DNA of 64,000 nucleotides from Diaminobutyricibacter sp. McL0608 (GTDB taxonomy: Bacteria > Actinomycetota > Actinomycetes > Actinomycetales > Microbacteriaceae). A model generated the notes under the pieces. It was not told the DNA's origin and did not search any database. It saw only the letters and a program-made list of their open reading frames with translations. Made by a program: the position numbers and the translations under genes. The stretch lies in the NCBI RefSeq assembly GCF_039613825.1, contig NZ_CP154826.1, forward strand, positions 2,170,001-2,234,000, in the 5' to 3' direction. Below, piece by piece: positions 1 through 7,137 of the stretch. How positions within the stretch are numbered: position 1 is the first letter of the stretch; the number at the start of each line of letters is the position of its first letter.

Positions 1-147
1 CCCGAGCACGAACTCCGCGACGAGCAGCCAGGTGATGACGACGAAGGCACGCCTCGTGCGAGGGTCGTCGCGCGCCTCGGCCGGGATTGTGTAGTCGGCG
101 TGGCGGCCGCCCGCGATCCGGTCGAGCTTCGCCAGCAGGTTCTTCAT
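1..147 (-). CDS. Partial small membrane protein, N-terminus only
   Basis: This reading frame runs from an ATG at 147 off the left edge of the window, so only about 49 N-terminal residues are visible (begins MKNLLAKLDRIAGGR). A charged stretch (PAEARDDPRTRR) is followed by a hydrophobic segment (FVVITWLLVAEFVLG) that looks like the start of a membrane helix. The start is supported by the sequence TATCGT exactly 6 nt upstream of the ATG, a leaderless-type -10 arrangement. It is divergent from the gene at 220. I do not recognise the family and give no function. Confidence 0.55.
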   Translation of the reverse strand, partial: MKNLLAKLDRIAGGRHADYTIPAEARDDPRTRRAFVVITWLLVAEFVLG

Positions 148-153
148 CCTTCG

Positions 154-213
154 ACGATAACCCGCACGACATGCCGATTGCTGACTGCGCTGCCGGTGGC
201 GAGCGCGTAGCGT
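154..213. promoter_or_regulatory. Divergent pair of leaderless-type -10 boxes
   Basis: On the minus strand TATCGT (plus 154-159) lies 6 nt before the ATG at 147. On the plus strand TAGCGT (208-213) lies 6 nt before the ATG at 220. Both match the actinobacterial TANNNT-N6-start pattern of leaderless transcripts. No convincing -35 box is visible for either. Neither start has a well-spaced Shine-Dalgarno sequence, which agrees with leaderless initiation. Confidence 0.4.
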
Positions 214-219
214 TGAAGG

Positions 220-666
220 ATGTCGTGCATCCGTTTCAACACCCCGGCCCAGCGGCAGGCCATGCGCGAGCAGGCGCCCGTCATGCTCACGCCGGAGGAG
301 GCCGCCGCCCTGCACCCGTCTCCGCCGGTCACCGAGAGCAAGATCCGCCGGCTGCGGCTGCTCGCCTCTCACGAGAACCCGAAGATCCGCGAATCGGTTG
401 CGAGCAGCTACAACACGCCCGACGATGTGTTCCTGGCGCTGGCGACCGACCCCGACGAGGGCGTCAGGTCGTGCCTGGCCCGCAACGAAGCGACGCCCTG
501 CGACGTGCTCCGGATACTCGCCGCCGACCGCTCGGAGACCGTCCGAGGGTGGGTGGCCGTGAATTATTTCGTCCCTGAGGACGTGATGGAGCGTCTCGCC
601 AGCGACACGAGCCGGACGGTGCGCAGTCTCGTGAAGTGGAAGTCGCAGCTGGCCGACGCCGGATGA
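220..666 (+). CDS. Leucine-rich-repeat-variant (LRV-like) protein
   Basis: 148 residues. From about residue 45 onward the protein is a run of roughly 24-residue helical repeats (ASHENPKIRESVASS, LATDPDEGVRSCLAR, LAADRSETVRGWVAV, LASDTSRTVRSLVKW) typical of the LRV / HEAT-like solenoid family. These usually act as protein-binding scaffolds. No enzymatic motif, signal peptide or membrane segment is seen. The start at 220 is favoured because TAGCGT lies 6 nt upstream; ATG 262 is an alternative. The last 4 nt (ATGA) overlap the next gene, so the two are probably cotranscribed and translationally coupled. The specific partner is unknown. Confidence 0.7.
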   Translation: MSCIRFNTPAQRQAMREQAPVMLTPEEAAALHPSPPVTESKIRRLRLLASHENPKIRESVASSYNTPDDVFLALATDPDEGVRSCLARNEATPCDVLRILAADRSETVRGWVAVNYFVPEDVMERLASDTSRTVRSLVKWKSQLADAG

Positions 667-1046
667 GCGGCCAGGTTCCCGCGAGCGTGCGGGTGGACAG
701 CTGGGTCTGGGCGGTGCGCCTCACGAAGACGCGGTCGCTGGCCGCAGCCGCCTGTCGTGGCGGGCATGTGAAGGTCAACGGCGACAAGGCGAAACCGGCG
801 CAGGCGGTGCGGATCGGCGACGAGGTGCGCTTCCGGGACGCGGACGTGGAGCGCATCGTGACGGTGCGCAGGCTGATCGTCAAGCGGGTCGGGGCGTCGG
901 TCGCCGCCGAATGCTTCGACGACCTCACGCCGAAGCCGGTCGCACCCGTGGAGGTGCCCGCAGCGGTGATCCGTGAGCGGGGCGCCGGGCGCCCGACCAA
1001 GCGCGATCGACGCGTTCTCGATCGCCTGCGGGGTCACGGAGCGTGA
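663..1046 (+). CDS. S4-domain RNA-binding protein, Hsp15-like
   Basis: 127 residues from the ATG at 663, which overlaps the preceding stop (ATGA). An N-terminal S4 fold is recognisable: RVDSWVWAVRLTKTRSLAAA, then GGHVKVNGDKAKPAQAVRIGDEV, as in Hsp15/HslR proteins that bind nontranslating 50S subunits carrying peptidyl-tRNA. The basic C-terminal tail (RPTKRDRRVLDRLRG) fits RNA binding. An in-frame upstream start at 636 would add nine residues that do not belong to the family. The role in ribosome rescue is inferred from the family. Confidence 0.8.
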   Translation: MSGQVPASVRVDSWVWAVRLTKTRSLAAAACRGGHVKVNGDKAKPAQAVRIGDEVRFRDADVERIVTVRRLIVKRVGASVAAECFDDLTPKPVAPVEVPAAVIRERGAGRPTKRDRRVLDRLRGHGA

Positions 1047-1882
1047 CAGAGGCGCGTGTGCGGGTCGGAATCTCCGGCTGGACGTACGCCCCGTGGCGGT
1101 CGATGTTCTATCCGCAGGGTCTCCCCCACAAGAACGAACTGCGCTACGCCGCCGAACGGCTGGACTCGATCGAGCTCAACGGCAGCTTCTACGCACTGCA
1201 GCGGCCGTCGAGCTACCGGCACTGGGCCGAGGAGACCCCAGCCGACTTCGTGTTCTCGATCAAGGGCGGCCGCTATGTCACGCACATCCGGCGTCTGCAG
1301 AACCCGACGGAAGCGCTCAGCAGCTTCTTCGCATCCGGACTGCTCACCCTCGGCGACAAGCTCGGACCGCTACTGTGGCAGCTTCCGCCGAACCTCCGCT
1401 TCGACAGCGACCTGGTCGACACCTTCTTCTCCACCCTGCCGCGCACGACCTTCGAGGCCGCGGCTCTCGGGCGCAACTCGACCCTCGACGAGAGCCGCAC
1501 CTGGACGGCGGTCACGGTGGATCGCCCGCTCCGGCACGCGATCGAGGTGCGGCACGACAGCTTCGTCGACGACGCCTTCATCGGGCTGGCGCGGACTCAC
1601 GGCATTGCGATCGTCGTGGCAGACACCGCCGGACGCTGGCCGCTCCTCCGCGAGGTGACGGCCGACTTCCTGTACCTCCGACTGCACGGAGACGAGGAGC
1701 TGTACGCGAGCGGCTACACACCGGAGTCCCTCGAGACCTGGGCGCGCGACGTCCGGGGCTGGGTCGCGGGCGACGCGTGCCCGGACGGCGTCGGACGCGA
1801 TGTGTACGTCTACTTCGACAACGACACGAAGGTCAGGGCCCCGTACGACGCCATGAGCCTGCGCGAGCTGCTGCGCGGCTGA
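1043..1882 (+). CDS. DUF72 (YecE-like) family protein
   Basis: 279 residues starting at GTG 1043, overlapping the upstream stop as GTGA. The N-terminal RVGISGWTYAPWRSMFYPQG and the following ELNGSFYALQRPSSY.W and FVFSIKGGRYVTH are diagnostic of the DUF72/YecE TIM-barrel family. The C-terminal VYVYFDNDTKVRAPYDAMSL is the usual family ending (YVYFNND..GxA..nA..L). No reaction has been firmly established for this family. It is the last gene of the 220-1882 run; the next gene is convergent, with only 5 nt between. Confidence 0.85.
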   Translation: MTEARVRVGISGWTYAPWRSMFYPQGLPHKNELRYAAERLDSIELNGSFYALQRPSSYRHWAEETPADFVFSIKGGRYVTHIRRLQNPTEALSSFFASGLLTLGDKLGPLLWQLPPNLRFDSDLVDTFFSTLPRTTFEAAALGRNSTLDESRTWTAVTVDRPLRHAIEVRHDSFVDDAFIGLARTHGIAIVVADTAGRWPLLREVTADFLYLRLHGDEELYASGYTPESLETWARDVRGWVAGDACPDGVGRDVYVYFDNDTKVRAPYDAMSLRELLRG

Positions 1883-1887
1883 AGACG

Positions 1888-2277
1888 CTAGTCCTGGAGC
1901 ACCGAGAGCACGTTGCCCGCCGGATCGCGGAACCAGGCGATATCCGGTCCCTGGCCGACGGACTTCCCGCGAGCGATGCCCTTCTCATCCGTGGGAAACG
2001 AGGCGTCGTCGTAGATTTTCGTCACGACACCGCGCGAGTTCAGCTCGTCGACAGCCGCGTCGATATCGTCGACCACGAAGTTGAGGATGGTGAAGCCCGC
2101 CGGCTGGTGGTCGGGCTTCGGGTAGATGAAGACGGTTGCGCCGCCCGGGAGGGTCAGGTCGATGTTGCCCATCGCCCCGTCCTTGGCGTCGAGTCCCAGG
2201 GTCTCGGCGTAGAAGGCTTTCGCCGCTGCGATGTCATCGACGCTGAAACCGCTGAAGCCGTGGACCGGTGCAAACAT
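1888..2277 (-). CDS. VOC-superfamily (glyoxalase/bleomycin-resistance-like) protein
   Basis: 129 residues with one pair of beta-alpha-beta-beta-beta modules: an N-terminal half (HGFSGFSVDDIAAAKAFYAETLGL) and a C-terminal half (LNFVVDDIDAAVDELNSRG ... IAWFRDPAGNVLSVLQD). That is the normal single-subunit size for the VOC fold. The ATG is preceded by a clear GAAGGAG Shine-Dalgarno sequence about 6 nt away. Substrate is unknown; members are lyases, dioxygenases, isomerases or drug-binding proteins. Convergent with the DUF72 gene. Confidence 0.8.
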   Translation of the reverse strand: MFAPVHGFSGFSVDDIAAAKAFYAETLGLDAKDGAMGNIDLTLPGGATVFIYPKPDHQPAGFTILNFVVDDIDAAVDELNSRGVVTKIYDDASFPTDEKGIARGKSVGQGPDIAWFRDPAGNVLSVLQD

Positions 2278-2352
2278 GGTGTTCTCCTTCGCCGGCGGTC
2301 TCGTAACCGCCTGCCCATCACGCTACCCCCGTAGGTGCGGGGTGCGGAGGGC

Positions 2353-3300
2353 TCAGACGAAGCGGATGCCCTCTTGCAGCCGCGTGCGCAGGTCGAAGAC
2401 GCGGTCGACGCTCTGCCGCTCCGCACCGGATTCTCCATTCCGCAGCACCTGCGGGAGGAGGGAGCGCCGGATGAGCAGCGAACCGGCGAGGCGCCCGCGC
2501 TGGATGCGATCGTACGGGACGGCGAGCGCGTCGTCGGGAACCACGATGATCAGCCCGGTGAACCGGACACCGACGTAGCGCGAGAAGGTCTTGGCGTCGC
2601 GGTGGAGGTCGTGGAACGGCTCTTCGTCGTCGGCGATGCCGGCACCGACGATGTCACCCTTGGAGAGCTTCACCTCGGAGCCCCAGTCCTCGCTGCGCAC
2701 GGCGAAGAGGCCGGCGGGCCCGAGAACGACATGGTCGAGTTTCGAGCTCGACTTCGGATGGACGGCGACGTCGTTCCAGATGGTGAAGCCGATGCCGAGG
2801 CCGGAGACCGCCGTGGCCGTCGCTTCTTCTGCCAGCGCTGTGGCCAGCAGGCCTCGGATCTCGCGCGGCGCCGACCGCACGAGTGCGGGATCGTACGGGT
2901 CCGCGAGTTCCCGGCCGCGGCCGACCCACTCGCGCATGAGGCGGAGGTAGTGCTCTCGTGCCTGGCCGCCGGGGTGGCCGTAGGTGCGCGCACGAACGGC
3001 CGTGCCGTGTGACGTGGGAGCCGCGAAGGTCGCGCTGAAGCCGTGCCCGGCCGCGCCTCCCGAGGTCGCCGCCGCCGTATCCGCGATACTCTCCCCGCGG
3101 TCGAAGGCGGCCCGGTCCGCCGGGTCTCCGACGAGTTCCCAGGCCCGCTGCACCTCGGTGAAGCGCACGGCGCTTCCTCCGGTGTCCGGATGCGTCTCCC
3201 GCAGCAGGCGCCGATAGGCGCGGCGCAGCTCGTCGTGGCTCACCGTCGCGCTCACGCCGAGCACCTCGTAGGGTGTCGGCGACGCGGGGCTCTCGCTCAT
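2353..3300 (-). CDS. DnaJ-domain protein with a NERD-like C-terminal region
   Basis: 315 residues. Residues about 10-70 are a J domain with the HPD motif (RETHPDTGG) flanked by the usual helices (YEVLGVSATVSHDELRRAYRRLLR). After a Gly/Ala linker, the C-terminal half contains SKLDHVVLGPAGLFAVRSEDWG, which aligns with the core of NERD nuclease-related domains (IDHvvvgp.GvfvIEtKn). The E-x-K residues of active NERD domains are replaced here by R-S-E, so catalysis is doubtful. The J domain should stimulate an Hsp70 ATPase. A weak AAGGA lies about 12 nt before the ATG. The fusion assignment is an inference from motifs. Confidence 0.7.
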   Translation of the reverse strand: MSESPASPTPYEVLGVSATVSHDELRRAYRRLLRETHPDTGGSAVRFTEVQRAWELVGDPADRAAFDRGESIADTAAATSGGAAGHGFSATFAAPTSHGTAVRARTYGHPGGQAREHYLRLMREWVGRGRELADPYDPALVRSAPREIRGLLATALAEEATATAVSGLGIGFTIWNDVAVHPKSSSKLDHVVLGPAGLFAVRSEDWGSEVKLSKGDIVGAGIADDEEPFHDLHRDAKTFSRYVGVRFTGLIIVVPDDALAVPYDRIQRGRLAGSLLIRRSLLPQVLRNGESGAERQSVDRVFDLRTRLQEGIRFV

Positions 3301-3404
3301 GCTGCGTGCGGGTCCTTCTCGCTCGTGGGCGGCCGTTCGGCCGCACCATGACGATATCGAATGGCGGCTCGAAGTCCGCTCACAACTGGCTGTGACCGAT
3401 TTCT

Positions 3405-3429
3405 ATTGCGGCCAGAAAGTGACCGCAAT
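3405..3429. promoter_or_regulatory. Inverted repeat upstream of VOC gene
   Basis: Perfect 7-bp arms ATTGCGG (3405-3411) and CCGCAAT (3423-3429) are separated by 11 nt, about 75 nt upstream of the ATG at 3504. The geometry suits an operator for a dimeric regulator or a short leader hairpin. No clear -10/-35 pair could be placed with it. Confidence 0.3.
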
Positions 3430-3503
3430 GCTTCCTAGGCTGGAACCAGAGAGTACGACGGATCGCAAGAAGGTCTGCGATCCCCAACGAGAGAAGGAAT
3501 GTC

Positions 3504-3875
3504 ATGAACTGGAAGATCGAGCTCATCTTCGTCCCCGTCACCGACGTCGACCGCGCGAAGTCGTTCTACGTCGACCAGGTGGGTTTCAACGCCGATTTCG
3601 ACCAGACGGTGAGCGACGAGATCCGTTTCGTCCAGCTCACTCCCCCGGGCAGCGCCTGCTCGATCGCCTTCGGCCGCGGCCTCAGCGACATGGAGCCCGG
3701 TTCGCAGCGAGGCATCCAGGTGGTCATCCCGAACGCCGAGGAAGCCCGTGCTCACCTCGTCGCGAACGGCGTGGACGCGAGTGACGTCGATCCGCAGCCA
3801 TGGGGCCGTTTCGTCACGTTCTCCGACCCGGACGGCAACCGCTGGACCCTGCAGGAACTTGTTCCGCAGTCTTGA
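3504..3875 (+). CDS. VOC-superfamily protein
   Basis: 123 residues with the VOC duplication: MNWKIELIFVPVTDVDRAKSFY at the N-terminus and RGIQVVIPNAEEARAHL ... WGRFVTFSDPDGNRWTLQEL at the C-terminus. The ending F.DPDGN.W.LQE is typical of VOC members annotated as glyoxalases. GAGAAGGAATGTC before the ATG gives a good ribosome-binding site. It ends just before the ArsR operon, and its stop codon lies inside that operon's -35 box, so it may be cotranscribed by read-through. Substrate unknown. Confidence 0.8.
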   Translation: MNWKIELIFVPVTDVDRAKSFYVDQVGFNADFDQTVSDEIRFVQLTPPGSACSIAFGRGLSDMEPGSQRGIQVVIPNAEEARAHLVANGVDASDVDPQPWGRFVTFSDPDGNRWTLQELVPQS

Positions 3876-3939
3876 CAGCACGGCGCTGGGCGGTATATTT
3901 GCCATATCAGTTATAGAACCGATTGGTTATAGATATGGC
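3872..3939 (+). promoter_or_regulatory. Promoter and operator of the ArsR operon
   Basis: TTGACA (3872-3877), a 16-bp spacer and TATATT (3894-3899) form a near-consensus housekeeping promoter. It is followed by the perfect inverted repeat GCCATATC (3901-3908) / GATATGGC (3932-3939), whose right arm covers the ATG at 3935. Inside lie two direct copies of GTTATAGA (3910-3917 and 3926-3933). An operator placed from the transcription start to the start codon fits autorepression by the ArsR protein. Confidence 0.65.
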
Positions 3940-4312
3940 GACAGACCAGCTCAGCGCCGTCTTCGCGGCGCTGGCCGACCCGACCCGGCGCGAGATCCTC
4001 CTCCGGCTGATGGACAGTGACGCCAACGTCTCCGAGCTCGCCGAGCCCTTCGCCGTGAGCCAGCCCGCCATCTCCAAGCACCTCAAAGTGCTCGAGGGTG
4101 CCGGGCTCGTCTCGCGCACCCGGGTCGCCACCTCCCGCTTCAGCCACCTCGAAGCGGAGCCGCTGAGGGAGGCGACCATGTGGATGGAGCGCTACAAGCA
4201 CTTCTGGAACACCGGCTTCGACAAGCTCGACGCGGCCCTTGCGGCGTACCAGGCACGAGAGAAGGCTGTCCAAGGCGACAGCACCGACGAACCGGAGGAC
4301 GAAGACCGATGA
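3935..4312 (+). CDS. ArsR-family transcriptional regulator
   Basis: 125 residues from ATG 3935; the longer TTG frame at 3923 would start inside the operator. The winged helix is clear: LSAVFAALADPTRREILLRL, then VSELAEPFAVSQPAISKHLKVLEGAGLVSRTR. No metal-binding cysteines are present, so this belongs to the non-metal ArsR group that usually sits with SRPBCC (AHSA1) genes. Its stop overlaps the SRPBCC start (ATGA). Autoregulation is likely from the operator overlapping its own start codon. Confidence 0.88.
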   Translation: MATDQLSAVFAALADPTRREILLRLMDSDANVSELAEPFAVSQPAISKHLKVLEGAGLVSRTRVATSRFSHLEAEPLREATMWMERYKHFWNTGFDKLDAALAAYQAREKAVQGDSTDEPEDEDR

Positions 4313-4803
4313 CCGACAGCAGACCGAGCGACGTCGCCGACACCGACGTCTACATCACGCGGGCGTTCGATGCACCCCGCGAACTCGTCTTCCGCTTCTT
4401 CACGCAGGCGGAGCACCTGGCGACCTGGTTCGGTCCGGCAGGCTTCTCGGTTCCGCTCGACACCGTCGTGGTCGAGCCGTTCGTCGGCGGCCGCTGGGAA
4501 CTCGCGATGGTTGACGATACGCATGGCGGCTCCTACCCGATGCGCGGCACGATCGTCGAGTTCGTGGAGCCCGAGCTGATAGTGATCGAAGCATCCGCCG
4601 AGACCGGAATGGGCGACCTCGATGCAGTGATTCTGCGCATCCAGTTCCACGACCATGGCGACCGAACGCGGATCACCCTCCACCAGGGCCCGTTCGACCC
4701 CGAAGCCCGGCACGCCACAGAGGCGGGCTGGCTCCAATCCTTCGACAAGATCGACAGCATCATCGCCGCAGGAGCGGCGCCGGAGACAGGAGAGACCCGA
4801 TGA
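4309..4803 (+). CDS. SRPBCC (AHSA1-like) domain protein
   Basis: 164 residues from the ATG at 4309, which overlaps the ArsR stop. The AHSA1/START-like fold is shown by VYITRAFDAPRELVFRFFTQAEHLATWFGPAGF, a central GGRWELAMVD, and the C-terminal GWLQSFDKIDSII. These hydrophobic-pocket proteins bind small ligands or act with ArsR partners. The upstream in-frame extension to 4180 is a shadow of the ArsR gene. Coupled by ATGA to the hydrolase at 4800. The three-gene operon suggests a small-molecule response; the inducer is unknown. Confidence 0.85.
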   Translation: MTDSRPSDVADTDVYITRAFDAPRELVFRFFTQAEHLATWFGPAGFSVPLDTVVVEPFVGGRWELAMVDDTHGGSYPMRGTIVEFVEPELIVIEASAETGMGDLDAVILRIQFHDHGDRTRITLHQGPFDPEARHATEAGWLQSFDKIDSIIAAGAAPETGETR

Positions 4804-5609
4804 CCGAACAGACAGCCCTGCGCACCGAGACCGTCACCTCCGCGGACGGCACCCCGATCGCGTTCGAACGCGTCGGGACCGGGCCGGCCGTCGTGCTCGT
4901 CGACGGTGCGCTCTGCCACCGGGCGTTCGGTCCGTCGCGGCCGCTCGCCGCTGCGCTCCGTGCACACTTCACCGTCTTCACATACGACCGGCGCGGCCGT
5001 GGTGAGAGCGGCAACACCCTGCCATACAGCCCCCGGCGCGAGATCGAGGATCTGCGGGCCGTCATAGCGGCCGCCGGCGACGATGCGTACGTCTACGGCA
5101 TCTCGTCCGGTGCGGGCATCGCCCTCGAAGCTGCAGCGGCCGGCGTGCGGATGCGCAAGCTGGCGACCTACGAGGCACCCTACGTCGCTGCGCGGTGGAA
5201 GGATCCGACGGTCGACCACCTCGCGCACATGGAGGCACTCGTCGCGGCAGACAAACGTGGCGCCGCGGTGAGCTACTTCCTCGTGCCGATGGTCGGCGCA
5301 CCGGCATTCGTCCCGGTGATGATGCGGGCGATGCCGAAGGTCTGGAACCAGATGAAAGCGGTGGCGCCGACACTGCCATACGACCTGCAGGTCATGGGAT
5401 CGTTCACGGCGCCCGTCGAGCGGTTCGCCGCGATCACGGTCCCGACACTGGTGATGGTGGGCGGCAAAGCCGCCCAGCCGATGCGTGACGCGCAGGATGC
5501 TGTTGCGGCGGCCATCCCGGGCTCGCAGTTCGCTGTGCTCGACGGACAGACGCACCAGGTTTCGGAGAAGGCGATCGCGCCACAGCTCGAGTCCTTCTTC
5601 ACTGAGTAG
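4800..5609 (+). CDS. Alpha/beta hydrolase
   Basis: 269 residues. It has the canonical fold with HG-like start region (VVLVDGALCHRAFG), TYDRRGRGESG after strand 4, the nucleophile elbow GISSGAG (Ser about 102), and a late DGQTHQVSEKAIAP supplying the catalytic His. Proteins of this type next to ArsR/SRPBCC genes are annotated as hydrolases or C-C hydrolases. Start overlaps the SRPBCC stop (ATGA). Convergent with crtEb, with only 6 nt between the two stops. Substrate unknown. Confidence 0.85.
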   Translation: MTEQTALRTETVTSADGTPIAFERVGTGPAVVLVDGALCHRAFGPSRPLAAALRAHFTVFTYDRRGRGESGNTLPYSPRREIEDLRAVIAAAGDDAYVYGISSGAGIALEAAAAGVRMRKLATYEAPYVAARWKDPTVDHLAHMEALVAADKRGAAVSYFLVPMVGAPAFVPVMMRAMPKVWNQMKAVAPTLPYDLQVMGSFTAPVERFAAITVPTLVMVGGKAAQPMRDAQDAVAAAIPGSQFAVLDGQTHQVSEKAIAPQLESFFTE

Positions 5610-5615
5610 ACCGTT

Positions 5616-6500
5616 CTACCGAGCGAGCGCCGCGAACCAGATCAGCAGAAGGGTGACGACGAAGCCGCAGGCGTAGTTGATCCAGAGGAAGCGTCTCCAC
5701 CCGCCGTTCGCGCGCTCGGAATCGGCATCTGTCACGGACCAGTATGGGACGGCGGCGAGGATGTACGGAACGGCGAGCACCGCTGCGAGCGGCCCCGGCC
5801 AGGCTGTCGCCAGCATCGTGAGCCCGGAAACAGTCCACACGGCGATGGCGAAACGCACCGTGCGGTGGGCGCCCAGCGCGGTGGCGACGGAGGCGAGGCC
5901 GCCCGCGCGGTCGGGCACGACATCCTGAACCGCGCCGAAGGCGTGACTGCCGACCCCCCAGAGGAAGAAGGCCAGCAGCACCGCCCACAACTGCGGGGTG
6001 AACGCGGCGCCGCCCAGCACCAGACCGTACAGGGCCGGACTCACGAAGTGCGTGCTCGATGTCGCCGAATCGAGAAACGGCACCTCCTTGAAACGCAGAC
6101 AGGGGATCGAGTACGCCAGAAGCGCGAAGATGCTGACGGCGAGGACGAGCCACGACAGCGGAGAACCGACGACAAGTAACCAGATGAGGAACGGTGCGTT
6201 GCTCACCACGGCCGCGATCAGCACCCGGTGGTGGAGGCGGCGATCGAGCACGGCGCCCTCCACCCCGCCTTTGCGAGGATTGCGATGATCGGACTCGAAA
6301 TCGAACACGTCGTTGATCCCATAGAGCGCGAGGTTGTACGGGATCAGGAAATAGAGAGTGCCCACCACGAACGTGACGTCTGCGGTTCCCGTCGTCAGCA
6401 GATAGGCGGCCGCGAACGGGAACGCAGTGTTGATCCAGCTGAGGGGGCGCGAGGCCAGCAGCAGCTGGCGCGCGACGTGCGGGACTGCCGTGTCGGTCAT
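5616..6500 (-). CDS. crtEb: Lycopene elongase/hydratase (UbiA prenyltransferase)
   Basis: 294 residues, polytopic membrane protein of the UbiA superfamily. The two Asp-rich prenyl-diphosphate motifs are present: NDVFDFESDHRNPRKGG (about residue 63) and VQDVVPDRAGG (about residue 192). In C50-carotenoid actinobacteria CrtEb adds two C5 (DMAPP) units to lycopene to make flavuxanthin-type intermediates. It is the last gene of the crt operon and overlaps crtYf by ATGA, matching the Corynebacterium/Micrococcus order. The family assignment is firm from motifs and context; the exact product depends on the cyclase partner. Confidence 0.9.
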   Translation of the reverse strand: MTDTAVPHVARQLLLASRPLSWINTAFPFAAAYLLTTGTADVTFVVGTLYFLIPYNLALYGINDVFDFESDHRNPRKGGVEGAVLDRRLHHRVLIAAVVSNAPFLIWLLVVGSPLSWLVLAVSIFALLAYSIPCLRFKEVPFLDSATSSTHFVSPALYGLVLGGAAFTPQLWAVLLAFFLWGVGSHAFGAVQDVVPDRAGGLASVATALGAHRTVRFAIAVWTVSGLTMLATAWPGPLAAVLAVPYILAAVPYWSVTDADSERANGGWRRFLWINYACGFVVTLLLIWFAALAR

Positions 6501-6817
6501 CCGTCACCCCGACCGCGGAACAGCACCCACAGCGCCGGAAGAAGAATGACGGCCGCCACCGGGTAGGCGAGATCCCAGGCCGGCATGAGGCCGATGGTCG
6601 GCCCCGAGATGTCAGGACCCGCGTAGCGCATGAGGCCCGCCGCGATCATGAGGTTGTCGAAGACGATGGTCAGGATGATGAGGAGAGCACCGGCGATCGC
6701 GACCGGTGCACGCCAGCGCCTGACGAGTGCGCGACGATCGCCCGCACGGACGAGAGCGCCGGCGAGCACGATGAGCGCTATCACGAGGAAGCCGGCGGCG
6801 AGCAGGGCGTAGGTCAT
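6497..6817 (-). CDS. crtYf: C50-carotenoid cyclase subunit (CrtYf/CrtYh type)
   Basis: 106 residues with three predicted membrane helices (TYALLAAGFLVIALIVLAGALV, VAIAGALLIILTIVFDNLMI, and YPVAAVILLPALWVLF). This is the second half of the heterodimeric lycopene-cyclase-domain proteins. With CrtYe it cyclises flavuxanthin to the C50 product (decaprenoxanthin when Yf, sarcinaxanthin when Yh). I cannot tell the epsilon and gamma types apart from the sequence. ATGA overlaps on both sides couple it to crtYe and crtEb. Confidence 0.85.
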   Translation of the reverse strand: MTYALLAAGFLVIALIVLAGALVRAGDRRALVRRWRAPVAIAGALLIILTIVFDNLMIAAGLMRYAGPDISGPTIGLMPAWDLAYPVAAVILLPALWVLFRGRGDG

Positions 6818-7137
6818 CGCCGTCTCCTCGTGTCGAGCATCCGGCGCGTGCCCATCACCAGGATCATCGTGAGATAGCAGAGGAAGGCAAGGAAGAAGAG
6901 CTCTTCGATCGGGAACTCGGGCGCCACGAGCACACCCGTGCTGATCGGAGACGCCCCTCGCTCGAAGATGCCGAGTGCGATGCCCGCCAGGTCCCAGACG
7001 ACGAAGAACAGCAGCCCGATCAGGGCCACCACGGCAGCGCGCCGCCCGTCCCGCCAGAAGAACAGCCGGAACCGGCGGTCCAGCAGCGACATGCAGCCCA
7101 GGCCGCCGATCAGGATGACGAGATAGAGGATGCTCAC
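6814..7137 (-). CDS. crtYe: C50-carotenoid cyclase subunit CrtYe
   Basis: 107 residues from GTG 7137, which overlaps the crtI stop as GTGA; the longer frame to 7212 runs back into crtI and starts with a basic shadow sequence. Three hydrophobic helices are visible, and the C-terminal PIEELFFLAFLCYLTMIL contains the PxEE motif conserved in lycopene-cyclase-domain proteins. It partners CrtYf in the membrane to close the rings of the C50 carotenoid. The split into two small ORFs is characteristic of actinobacterial crt clusters. Confidence 0.88.
   Translation of the reverse strand: MSILYLVILIGGLGCMSLLDRRFRLFFWRDGRRAAVVALIGLLFFVVWDLAGIALGIFERGASPISTGVLVAPEFPIEELFFLAFLCYLTMILVMGTRRMLDTRRRR

Noticed and set aside
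973-2334. Plus-strand 453-codon open frame
   Set aside because: Overlaps DUF72 and VOC genes in another frame and shows only Arg-rich low-complexity sequence.
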